From an uncultured beta proteobacterium (GTDB lineage Bacteria; Pseudomonadota; Gammaproteobacteria; Burkholderiales; Burkholderiaceae_C), in contig CAIPGC010000106.1 in assembly GCA_903864505.1 (NCBI GenBank), forward strand, positions 1 through 64,000: DNA of 64,000 nucleotides, read 5' to 3'. This document shows, piece after piece, positions 34,220 to 43,099 of the stretch. The notes under the pieces were generated by a model that saw only the letters and a list, made by a program, of their open reading frames with translations, ran no database searches and was not told the DNA's origin. A program made the translations under genes and the position numbers. Numbering within the stretch: the stretch's first letter is position 1; each line of letters starts with the position of its first letter.

Positions 34220-35332
34220 TCAAGGTGTCTCGGTGGCACGCCAGAGCTGGTCTGCAAAGTCGCCATTGGCCTGTGTGAGACGAATGCGAACGGGAAGATA
34301 TCCCATTTCGGGGGCCAGCCAGATCTCGGCCCGGGAATCGAAGTCCGCGCCGGGTTCTCGGGTCAGTTTGATACCGCGCACCGATCCACCTGGCAGGTTC
34401 AGCATCTCGTATCCGCCGACGACAAACTCCCACTGCTCCGAAGTACGCGGACCAATGGCTTGAAATCCCACTTTGCTGCCCGGCGAAAATTGGTCCGGAT
34501 CGCCCCCCACCATGGATGCGAGTTGCATGAATACGCTGAGTTGGTCCTGGGCTCCGGGCAGCAAGGGCGCGTCGGGCGTATTGGCGCTGAAGGAAACCTT
34601 GCCTTTGGCGCGCTCAAAGTGCGCCGCTACCTCGCTGCGCACCTTGTCGCCGAAGCGGGTGGGGGCTAGCCCCTGGGGTCCCAATTCTCCTTTGCTGGTC
34701 TGCACCCGTGAGCCGAGCAGGAAATGGCTGATCTCCAGTCGGGCGAAGTAGGTGCTTTCGTCATGCTGCCACAACAAATCGCCGTTGACGTGGTAAGGAA
34801 ACCCCTTGACCTCCCCCTTGATGGTGTACTTCAAGCGCGCCGGGCCGGGGATGGCGTAGCGGCGCGTATTGGCAGCTGCCGCTGATGAGTTCGCTGCCGC
34901 TGCGACCCCGTCGTGCGATACGCCGCTTTGTGTTGCCGCCGCAACTTGCACCGGCACTTCCATGGGTGGTGTCGCAGGCGCTATGCTTTGCGTAGCTAGC
35001 GGCACAGTATTTTCCAGGTTTACAGGCGTAATTTTCTCAAAAACCTCGGCGCTCACTGGGTGCGCGGCGTTTGGTGCGGCAAGTGCGGGAAGTCGTTTTC
35101 TTGGCAACTCCGGTAGCGGGGCCACAGCCGGCGCGGACAGCGGTGCGATGGCGATGGTCCGCGTGCTGAAGACCCGGTCGGTCGCGGGCGAGTTCGCGTT
35201 GTCCAGGGATGCGGCCATGGGCACGCCATGCAAAAGCGCGCCGTGCGCCAGTAGCACGCCCAGCGCCATCACTGCCAATGTAGTGCGGTTTCTGCGGGCA
35301 GGTGGGGTGGGCAGGCTCATGGCGGGATGCAT
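34220..35332 (-). CDS. DUF3108 domain protein, membrane-anchored or secreted
   Basis: A 370-residue protein with an N-terminal hydrophobic segment (about residues 18-40), a Pro/Ala-rich linker (about 60-150), and a C-terminal DUF3108 domain (about 160-365; YTIKGEVKGFPYHVNGDLLW, FGDKVRSEVAAHFERAKGKVSF, EIWLAPEMGYLPVRIRLTQANGD split across the domain). DUF3108 proteins are periplasmic beta-rich proteins of unknown role. The linker is partly encoded by a copy of the 17-nt-core repeat on the opposite strand. ATG 35320 is an alternative start. Confidence 0.82.
   Translation of the reverse strand: MHPAMSLPTPPARRNRTTLAVMALGVLLAHGALLHGVPMAASLDNANSPATDRVFSTRTIAIAPLSAPAVAPLPELPRKRLPALAAPNAAHPVSAEVFEKITPVNLENTVPLATQSIAPATPPMEVPVQVAAATQSGVSHDGVAAAANSSAAAANTRRYAIPGPARLKYTIKGEVKGFPYHVNGDLLWQHDESTYFARLEISHFLLGSRVQTSKGELGPQGLAPTRFGDKVRSEVAAHFERAKGKVSFSANTPDAPLLPGAQDQLSVFMQLASMVGGDPDQFSPGSKVGFQAIGPRTSEQWEFVVGGYEMLNLPGGSVRGIKLTREPGADFDSRAEIWLAPEMGYLPVRIRLTQANGDFADQLWRATETP
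34979..35040 (+). repeat. 17-nt-core dispersed repeat, copy in the DUF3108 gene
   Basis: The plus-strand core GCTATGCTTTGCGTAGC (34980-34996) is followed by TAGCGGCACAGTATTTTCC. It is antisense to the gene and falls in its low-complexity linker. Confidence 0.65.
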
Positions 35333-35370
35333 AGCGTCTGTGCAGTTTAATTCAGAGCGACAATTCGCCC

Positions 35371-36354
35371 ATGAAACTAGCTACTTACCAAGATGGCTCC
35401 CGCGACGGTCAACTGATTGTGGTCTCGCGCGACCTGAGCCAGGCGCACTACGCATCCCACATCGCCAACCGGTTGCAGCAGGTGCTGGACGACTGGAATT
35501 TTCTGTCGCCACAACTTCAGGACCTGTCCGATGCGCTCAACGCCGGCAAGGCGCGCCATGCCTTTGCCTTCGACCCCCGCTACTGCATGGCGCCTCTGCC
35601 GCGCGCGTACCAGTGCGTCAGCGCCAATGCGTATGCCTCTGCACAGAACCTGCTGCCTGACGCGGGCGAACCCGCCCTAGCATGCGACCCGCGACGCGAG
35701 CGGAGTATGGTGCAAGTCGCCAGCGATTTCCTGCTGGGCGCGTGCGACCCCATGGTGTGTGTGTCAGAAACGTTGGGACTCGATTTTGGTGGTGGCGTGG
35801 CCGTGGTGACGGGGGATTTGCCCGCGGGTTGTTCGCCCGAGCGCGCACTCGAGGGGGTGCGGCTGGTGATGCTGCTGAATGAGGCGCGCTTGCAGACTCT
35901 GGGGTCGATCGTGGCCTGCGCCTTCAGCCCGGTGGCGGTAACCCCGGATGAACTCGGCGACGCCTGGGCCAAAGGTAAACTGAACCTGCCGCTGCAGTGC
36001 AGCTGGAATGGCCGCAAGGTGGGTTTGTGTGATGCCGGCAGCGGTATGCAGTCAAGCTTTGGTCGCCTGCTGGCGAATCTGTGCGAGACCCGAGACATTC
36101 GAGCCGGTTCCATCATTGCAACAGGCCCGGTGGGCAGCAAAGGGGAAGAGCGCAAGGGGCGCACTGAGTGGCCCCAGGGCTACTGTTGCATTGCAGACAA
36201 GCGTGCCATGGAGACCTTGCAGGACGGTCAGCCCAGCACCGATTACCTGCGCTTTGGCGACTCGATTCGGCTCGAGATGAAGCGCCCCGATGGAGGCAGT
36301 GTTTTTGGGGCGATTGAGCAGGACGTAGCGGCGGTGGCTACTGCGCAGCGCTAG
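35371..36354 (+). CDS. Fumarylacetoacetate hydrolase family protein lacking key metal ligands
   Basis: A 327-residue member of the FAH family, recognised by PLPRAYQ, the SETLGLDF...VAVVTGDLPAG segment, FSPVAVTPDELGDAW, and a C-terminal TDYLRFGDSIRLEMKRPDG and SVFGAIEQ. In active relatives the sequence after LDF is EAE, whose two Glu hold the metal; here it is GGG (residues 140-142), and the usual ND aspartate is NE. The conserved loop with FGFFQSKP is missing (only LGSIVACA remains). The protein is probably not an active C-C hydrolase. The frame is intact, so it may have another role or be decaying. Confidence 0.85.
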   Translation: MKLATYQDGSRDGQLIVVSRDLSQAHYASHIANRLQQVLDDWNFLSPQLQDLSDALNAGKARHAFAFDPRYCMAPLPRAYQCVSANAYASAQNLLPDAGEPALACDPRRERSMVQVASDFLLGACDPMVCVSETLGLDFGGGVAVVTGDLPAGCSPERALEGVRLVMLLNEARLQTLGSIVACAFSPVAVTPDELGDAWAKGKLNLPLQCSWNGRKVGLCDAGSGMQSSFGRLLANLCETRDIRAGSIIATGPVGSKGEERKGRTEWPQGYCCIADKRAMETLQDGQPSTDYLRFGDSIRLEMKRPDGGSVFGAIEQDVAAVATAQR

Positions 36355-36956
36355 CCGCGCATCAGTTGCTGCACGAACACCTTGAAACCACGCAACATCA
36401 TCTCGATCGCGACCGATACCAGCACCAACCCCATCAGACGCTCCACCGCCACCACCAATCGGGTGCCAATGATGCGCTGAACCCGCTCGGCCGATACCAG
36501 CACGATGGCGCTGATGGCCATGGTGACGCAGAGCGCGGCGATCCACTCCAGGCGACGTTCAGGTTGCTGCGAGACCAGCAGCAGCACCGTTGCCAGCGCT
36601 GAGGGACCGGCCACGGCAGGTACGGCCAGCGGCACGATCAGCGGCTCGGTCAGGATTTCGCTTTCTTCCGATGCCGGTGGCGGAAACACCATGCGCAGAG
36701 CGATCAGGAACAGGATCACGCCGCCGCCAATTTGCAGCGAGAGTTCACTCAGATTCATGACCCGCAGAAAGCTTTCACCGACGAACATGAAGGTCAGCAG
36801 AAGGGCAAAGGCAATCATGATCTCCCGCAATATCACTTTGGCCCGGCGCTCGGGTGCCACATGTTTGAGTGCGTTGGCGAAGATGGGAATATTTCCCACC
36901 GGGTCAGTAATAAGCACCAGCAGGATGGTCGCCGACAGAAAGGTGTAATTCATCAT
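36351..36956 (-). CDS. MarC family integral membrane protein (UPF0056)
   Basis: A 201-residue inner-membrane protein with six predicted helices. It begins MMNYTFLSATILLVLITDPVGNIP (ATG 36956), the family's characteristic DPxGNIPIF start, and contains IGGGVILFLIALRMVFP and PLAVPAVAGPSALATVLLL. MarC proteins have no settled function despite the name (multiple antibiotic resistance locus). A 29-codon ORF just upstream overlaps its start. It converges on the FAH-like gene with a 4-bp overlap. Confidence 0.93.
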   Translation of the reverse strand: MMNYTFLSATILLVLITDPVGNIPIFANALKHVAPERRAKVILREIMIAFALLLTFMFVGESFLRVMNLSELSLQIGGGVILFLIALRMVFPPPASEESEILTEPLIVPLAVPAVAGPSALATVLLLVSQQPERRLEWIAALCVTMAISAIVLVSAERVQRIIGTRLVVAVERLMGLVLVSVAIEMMLRGFKVFVQQLMRG

Positions 36957-37042
36957 GTCGGGCACAGCGCGTCGTAGGAGCGCAATTTTCTGACGTCGTT
37001 CAGGTTGGGGATGTTCAAGGCAAAGTGAATCAGGCGGTCCAT
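36953..37042 (-). CDS. Possible 29-codon leader ORF upstream of marC-like gene
   Basis: An ATG at 37042 opens a 29-residue frame (MDRLIHFALNIPNLNDVRKL...) whose TGA overlaps the ATG of the MarC gene (ATGATG), as in translationally coupled pairs. The ribosome site is weak. It could be a leader peptide, a small protein or chance. Confidence 0.3.
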   Translation of the reverse strand: MDRLIHFALNIPNLNDVRKLRSYDALCPT

Positions 37043-37167
37043 CTGCCAATGCTAACTGCTTCAGTGATAATTTGTCCGTCAGTGGGTACTGTGTTGCCAT
37101 GGACTTGCTGCTGGAGGCGCGGACCATTCGCGCCGTCGTGTCTCAACTTTCAAACCAAGAAATCGCC

Positions 37168-37650
37168 ATGAAAACTCTTGTCAAGCTCAGCGCAGCGGTC
37201 ATCGGTGTCGCTCTCTCTATGCCCCTGCTGGCACAAACCGTTGATGTCAAGGACGCGTGGGCGCGATCCACCGTGCAGGGGCAGAAAGCCAGCGGCGCTT
37301 TCATGAAACTCACCGCCAAGGAGGGTACAAAACTGGTGGGTGGCAGTTCACCCGTGGCGGGCGTGGTGGAAGTCCACGAGATGAAAATGGAGGGCAACGT
37401 GATGAAGATGCGTGCGGTGGAGGGCGGTCTGGACCTGCCCGCGGGCAAGGCGGTTGAACTTAAGCCCGGTGGCTACCACGTGATGCTGATGGACCTGAAG
37501 GCTGCGCTGATGAAAGACACCACGATTCCCCTGACCCTTGTGTTCAGGGATGCCAAAGGCACCGAGAGCAAGATGGAAGTCAAGGTACCGGTTTCCACCG
37601 TCGCCCCGGGTGGCTCCATGACGATGGATCACAGCCAGCACAAGATGTAA
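37168..37650 (+). CDS. Periplasmic copper chaperone PCu(A)C
   Basis: A 160-residue exported copper-binding protein with a Sec signal (MKTLVKLSAAVIGVALSMPLLA). The Cu(I) site residues are in VHEMKMEGNVMKM and GGYHVMLMDL (the H-M...H-x-M pattern of the PCuAC family). A short Met/His-rich tail (MTMDHSQHKM) may add metal binding. Such proteins deliver copper to the CuA centre of cytochrome oxidase. ATG 37168 is chosen for the signal peptide. It is divergent from the MarC gene; the 211-bp gap holds only the small ORF described above. Confidence 0.93.
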   Translation: MKTLVKLSAAVIGVALSMPLLAQTVDVKDAWARSTVQGQKASGAFMKLTAKEGTKLVGGSSPVAGVVEVHEMKMEGNVMKMRAVEGGLDLPAGKAVELKPGGYHVMLMDLKAALMKDTTIPLTLVFRDAKGTESKMEVKVPVSTVAPGGSMTMDHSQHKM

Positions 37651-37755
37651 ACCGCTTGTCGCAGCACCGGTGCGTTGCGGCGGTGCTACCCGGAAAGCGC
37701 ACAGTGGTGTAAGCTGCAATAGTCAGCGTGACACAACCAGCCTTTTGGAGACCCC

Positions 37756-38442
37756 ATGAGCGATTCAGATACCTCCGGTTTCGGCAAATTCGTACCCGGC
37801 TTTGACTTCCTGCAAAACCTGGCCAAGGGCGCGACCACCAACATTCCACAAATGCCCAACCTGAGCAATTGGGTGGCTCCTACCCTGAATGTGGAAGAGC
37901 TCGAAAAACGTATTGAAGAGCTGAAAGCGGTGCACTTCTGGCTGGAGCAAAATTCCCGTGCATTGGGGGCTACCATCCAGGCACTGGAAGTGCAGAAGAT
38001 GACGCTGGCGACGCTCAAGGGAATGAATTTCAACATCGGCGATGTTGCCAATGCGCTCAAGCTCAAGGCGGCCGACTCCGTGTATTCCGGGGTGCAGCGC
38101 GTGACCGAGAAAGCCGCCAGCACCGCCAAGACAATTTCTGACGTAGCCACCGGAAATAACAAGACCTCGGCCAAAAAGACGGAGAAGGCGGCGGGGATGG
38201 CCGGATTGGTTGACCCCTTGAACCTTTGGGCGTCGCTGACCCAGCAGTTCCAGCAAATTGCCGCCAGCGCCATGAAAGAAGCCACCACTAAAACTGCGGT
38301 GGACGTGACGAAAAACATGGCAACCGGGTTGGCAAAAGAGGCCTTGAAATCGGCCAAAGCTGCCGGCACCAGGGCCGCGGCTAGCAAGCGCACCAGCGTC
38401 GCAGCCAAATCGGCCGCCAAGAAGGCCGCACCACGTCGTTGA
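37756..38442 (+). CDS. phaM: PhaM-type polyhydroxyalkanoate granule-associated protein
   Basis: A 228-residue protein with the N-terminal FVPGFDFLQNLA and a helical core NVEELEKRIEELKAVHFWLEQNSRALGATIQALEVQKMTL (shown here in two parts: EELEKRIEEL and FWLEQNSRAL), typical of PhaM. The Lys/Ala-rich C-terminus (SKRTSVAAKSAAKKAAPRR) resembles histone H1 tails and would bind DNA. In Ralstonia eutropha, PhaM activates PHA synthase and attaches granules to the nucleoid. That role is assumed here by homology. Its stop overlaps the next gene's TTG start. Confidence 0.8.
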   Translation: MSDSDTSGFGKFVPGFDFLQNLAKGATTNIPQMPNLSNWVAPTLNVEELEKRIEELKAVHFWLEQNSRALGATIQALEVQKMTLATLKGMNFNIGDVANALKLKAADSVYSGVQRVTEKAASTAKTISDVATGNNKTSAKKTEKAAGMAGLVDPLNLWASLTQQFQQIAASAMKEATTKTAVDVTKNMATGLAKEALKSAKAAGTRAAASKRTSVAAKSAAKKAAPRR

Positions 38443-39707
38443 GTCTCTTTCCCTACGCACACGCGACCCACCCACAGTGGGGCCCCGCCTGTTCGCTGGT
38501 GCTGGCGCAGCTGCGCGCACAGATGGCGTCGGGCGCCTATGCGGCGTCGCCCACGCTGGCGCTGTTGTACATCACCGACCATTACGCAGCGGCCGCGCAG
38601 GGCATTCTCGAATATTTGCAGGCCGAGTTGCCACTGGTCACGGACTGGTCGGGCACGGTGGGCATTGGACTGGTGTCCAGCAACGTCGAGTACTGGGACG
38701 AACCGGCGCTGGCGGTCATGCTACTGGAACTTCCTCCGGACCAATACCGCGTGTTTTCCGGTGTGGCTCCATTGGGGCTGGCCTTTGAGGCGCATACCGC
38801 GCTGGTGCATGCCGATGGCAACACCCAGGACCTGACCGGTCTGATTGAAGAAATGGCCGAGCGCACCGATGCGGGCTATGTGTTTGGTGGTGTGTCATCG
38901 AGTCGAGCGCAGAACGTGCAGTTTGCCGTGGGCGGCAATGGCAATATTCGGGGTCAGGGGGCAGCCAGTGGTGTGTTCATGGGAGGCTTGAGCGGTGTCG
39001 CCTTTGGTGCCGGTGTGGGCCTGGTCTCGCGTGTGACGCAGGGCTGCACACCAGTGTCGGCGGTGCGCAGGGTGACCGAAGTGGATCACAACCTGGTATT
39101 GGCGCTAGACGGTGAACCGGCCTTGGATACGATGCTGGACGACCTGGGAGTTTCCCTGGACCAACCGCGAGAAGCACTGGACGTAGTGCGCGCCACGCTG
39201 GTGGGTTTGCAACAGGTCGGAGGTCGCACCGGTGACGCTGCCACCGTCAAACGAACCGGCAATTTTGGTGATGATGTGGTGGTGCGCCACATCATCGGGG
39301 TGGACCCGGGGCGCCGTGGCGTGGCCGTGGCGGACCAGGTGGAGGTTGGAACCGACTTGGTGTTCTGTCGGCGCAATGTGCAAGCGGCGTCGGCAGACCT
39401 GATGCGCATCTGCGCCGAAATTCGTGAGGAACTCGAACCCCAGGACCTTTCGCTGGCCACTGCTACCGCATTGCAAGAAGCGTCTCTGGACCCTTCGTTG
39501 CAGCACGCCTCGGGGATTGCAGGAGCAGTGTATGTGAGTTGCACGGGGCGCGGGGGGGCGCATTTTGGAGGGCCCAGTGCCGAGATGCAACTTATTCGCC
39601 GCGCGCTCGGGGATGTGCCGTTGGTAGGCTTTTTCGCCGGCGGTGAGATTGCTCGAAACCACCTCTATGGCTATACCGGTGTGCTCACCATATTCTTGAC
39701 CAATTGA
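38439..39707 (+). CDS. FIST domain protein (small-ligand sensor)
   Basis: A 422-residue protein made of an N-terminal FIST_N domain (about residues 30-230; GTVGIGLVSSNVEYWDEPAL, YVFGGVSSSRA) and a C-terminal FIST_C domain (about 240-400; CTGRGG, VPLVGFFAGGEIARNHLYGYTGVL). FIST domains are thought to bind small ligands such as amino acids and often join signalling domains; here the protein is stand-alone and cytoplasmic. A TTG start at 38439 overlaps the phaM stop (TTGA), so it is coupled to phaM. Confidence 0.88.
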   Translation: MSLFPYAHATHPQWGPACSLVLAQLRAQMASGAYAASPTLALLYITDHYAAAAQGILEYLQAELPLVTDWSGTVGIGLVSSNVEYWDEPALAVMLLELPPDQYRVFSGVAPLGLAFEAHTALVHADGNTQDLTGLIEEMAERTDAGYVFGGVSSSRAQNVQFAVGGNGNIRGQGAASGVFMGGLSGVAFGAGVGLVSRVTQGCTPVSAVRRVTEVDHNLVLALDGEPALDTMLDDLGVSLDQPREALDVVRATLVGLQQVGGRTGDAATVKRTGNFGDDVVVRHIIGVDPGRRGVAVADQVEVGTDLVFCRRNVQAASADLMRICAEIREELEPQDLSLATATALQEASLDPSLQHASGIAGAVYVSCTGRGGAHFGGPSAEMQLIRRALGDVPLVGFFAGGEIARNHLYGYTGVLTIFLTN

Positions 39708-39755
39708 GGCCAAAGAGCTTGTAGAGACTGCGTAAACAGCTACCAAATTTGTAGC
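39708..39755 (-). repeat. 17-nt-core dispersed repeat, intergenic copy after FIST gene
   Basis: Minus-strand core GCTACAAATTTGGTAGC (39739-39755), followed by TGTTTACGCAGTCTCTACAA and GCTCTTTGGCC. It begins right after the FIST gene stop. Confidence 0.75.
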
Positions 39756-39766
39756 GCTTTGCTTGC

Positions 39767-40309
39767 TCAGGGGTGCAGCCACGCATGCCAGCGCTGGCGC
39801 CAATGGGCCCGAAATGCGCGCGCAGTGCGCCAGAGCCGGGAGCCGCGCACGCGTTCCAGCAAGGCTCCTTTCCAGTTCGCCCAACGGGCGTAGCTGCGGG
39901 CAAACCAGGTCAGTTGCATCAGGGAGGGTTGGGTCAGCGTGAACAGGCGCGCAACGATGGCGGTGCCTACAACCTTCGCCGCTACGATGACCAGGGTGCC
40001 CAGCAGCACGCGGCCCTGTCCGATCAGCCACAGCGCCAGCAGCTTTACCGGCAGCAGCAGCAGGGTCGGTAGCAGGAACAGTGCCAGCGCTGCATAGGGC
40101 GGCAGCCTGCGTATGGTCTTCTCCAGCCAACGCAGACCCGGCATGCGGCCGATCCAGACCAGCATCCGTTGCAGCGGCTCCCAGCCCCATTCCTCGAACA
40201 AGATGATCAACGCCAGCAGCGTGGCCAGCACTGCTTTGAGCGCGCGCACCGGCCAGCGCAGAAAGCTCTGCAGGCCGGGACCGGAATCGGGCGAGGAGGG
40301 TGTTGTCAT
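39767..40309 (-). CDS. Hypothetical membrane protein downstream of tgt
   Basis: A 180-residue protein with two or three hydrophobic helices (about residues 20-40, 68-92 and 96-118; ALALFLLPTLLLLPVKLLAL) and a basic, Trp/Arg-rich C-terminal tail (GSRLWRTARAFRAHWRQRWH) likely in the cytoplasm. No named domain is recognised. It lies 13 bp after tgt on the same strand, so it is probably cotranscribed. ATG 40309 is chosen since the longer frame overlaps tgt. Confidence 0.7.
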   Translation of the reverse strand: MTTPSSPDSGPGLQSFLRWPVRALKAVLATLLALIILFEEWGWEPLQRMLVWIGRMPGLRWLEKTIRRLPPYAALALFLLPTLLLLPVKLLALWLIGQGRVLLGTLVIVAAKVVGTAIVARLFTLTQPSLMQLTWFARSYARWANWKGALLERVRGSRLWRTARAFRAHWRQRWHAWLHP

Positions 40310-40322
40310 AGACGCAACCGGT

Positions 40323-41627
<1,305 letters not shown>

Positions 41628-41643
41628 TCAAGAAGGACACACC

Positions 41644-41671
41644 TTGCCGAACCAGCGGTAGCGGCTACTAT
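41644..41671 (+). promoter_or_regulatory. Candidate promoter of the RavA-like operon
   Basis: TTGCCG (41644-41649), a 16-bp spacer and TACTAT (41666-41671) lie in the 143-bp gap between divergent tgt and the MoxR ATPase gene. With ATG 41678 the leader would be nearly absent, so the real start might be ATG 41702. Confidence 0.3.
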
Positions 41672-41677
41672 GCTGGC

Positions 41678-43099
41678 ATGGATCAATCGCTCGTTCTTCC
41701 CATGAATCCGCTGCGCAATCGCCTGCTGGGCCTGCTCGATGCTCTTGAAACGGGGCTGGTCGAACGACGGCGGATCGTCCGGCTGTGCCTGCTGGCGGCC
41801 CTGGCCGGCGAACACACGCTGTTGATCGGGCCACCGGGCACTGCCAAGAGCGAACTGGCCCGGCGTCTGCACACGGTGTTTCGCAATGCGCGCTATTTTG
41901 AACGGCTGCTCACCCGGTTCTCGGTGCCAGAGGAACTGTTCGGTCCGCTCTCCATCAAGGCGCTCGAGGAGGACCGCTATGAGCGCCACACGGCCGGCTT
42001 CCTGCCGGATGCCTCGGTCGCCTTCATCGACGAAGTCTTCAAGGCCAACAGCGCCATCCTCAACGCCCTGTTGACGTTGCTCAACGAACGGGAATTCGAC
42101 AACGGCTCCGGTCGCCAGCGCTGTCCCTTGATCAGTGCAATTGGTGCCACCAACGAAGTGCCCGAGGATGCCGTGGCAGAAGCCTTCTTCGACCGGTTTC
42201 TGGTGCGAGTGCCAATGGAGCCCGTCTCTGCCGGGGCTTTCGAGCGCCTGCTCGAGACCGAGCGCGGGGCGTGCTGGGTGCATCCGCTGCCAGAGGTGTG
42301 CCTTGATGGAGCCGACCTCGCTGCAATGAACCAGGCCGCCACCCGGGTCCGCCTGCCCGACGGCGTCAAGGCCCTGCTGGGCCAGCTGCGCAGCCAGTTC
42401 GCTGCCGACCAGACCTATGTCTCTGACCGGCGCTGGGTCAAGATTGTCCACCTGCTGCGCATGGCTGCGGCCAGCGAGGAAAGGCCGGAGGTGCAACTCT
42501 GGGACCTGCTGCTGCTGCCCTGGTGTACTGCTCCCGATGCTAGGCGCCAGGCGGACGTAAGCGACTGGCTCCAGACCCGGCTGGGTGTTCGTGCCGCCTT
42601 TTCGCCGCCGCGCCTGCGCCGTGTCGTCGAGGCCTTCGAGGCGCAGCTCGAGCTTGAGCTCAAGGCCAATGACCTCGACTATGACGAGTCCGGACGGCTG
42701 CGTTTTTCTGCCAGCGACCTGGCGCAGGATATTGGCGATGCCAAGGGCGGGGCCCATGCCGTGCGCATGAGTTACAACCGGCAGCGTCGTTACGGCAAGC
42801 TGCACATCGATGCCCGCACCGGCCAGATCGATCAACTGTTGGCACGCATCGATACGTATGCCGACGAACTGGGCGATCAGTGCCAGAGCCTGGCCACCTA
42901 TTGCGCAAACAGTTTGTGGCTGGGTCACGAGATCACCGGGCAAATTTCGACCAATCTGGCGGCCACGGTCGAAGCCATCATCAACCTGCGTCATCGCACG
43001 GTCAGGGTCAGGGATGGATTTCTGAACCTGCCCAAACTCTCCGTGGATAGCGGCGATATACCGGCACCGGTCGATCACGAACCCCTGAGCGACGCGTGA
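41678..43099 (+). CDS. RavA-like MoxR family AAA+ ATPase
   Basis: A 473-residue AAA+ ATPase. Walker A is GPPGTAKS (residues 51-58), Walker B VAFIDEVFK (near 118-119), and the RavA-like stretches RFSVPEELFGPLSIKAL and ILNALLTLLNEREF are clear. MoxR proteins remodel or load metals into target proteins with a VWA partner, and E. coli RavA-ViaA is linked to respiratory enzymes and Fe-S proteins. The C-terminal third (about 300-470) is less conserved. It is the first gene of a three-gene operon that overlaps by GTGA and ATGA. ATG 41702 is an alternative start. Base composition looks GC-rich with few of the dispersed repeats; this was not computed. Confidence 0.9.
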   Translation: MDQSLVLPMNPLRNRLLGLLDALETGLVERRRIVRLCLLAALAGEHTLLIGPPGTAKSELARRLHTVFRNARYFERLLTRFSVPEELFGPLSIKALEEDRYERHTAGFLPDASVAFIDEVFKANSAILNALLTLLNEREFDNGSGRQRCPLISAIGATNEVPEDAVAEAFFDRFLVRVPMEPVSAGAFERLLETERGACWVHPLPEVCLDGADLAAMNQAATRVRLPDGVKALLGQLRSQFAADQTYVSDRRWVKIVHLLRMAAASEERPEVQLWDLLLLPWCTAPDARRQADVSDWLQTRLGVRAAFSPPRLRRVVEAFEAQLELELKANDLDYDESGRLRFSASDLAQDIGDAKGGAHAVRMSYNRQRRYGKLHIDARTGQIDQLLARIDTYADELGDQCQSLATYCANSLWLGHEITGQISTNLAATVEAIINLRHRTVRVRDGFLNLPKLSVDSGDIPAPVDHEPLSDA

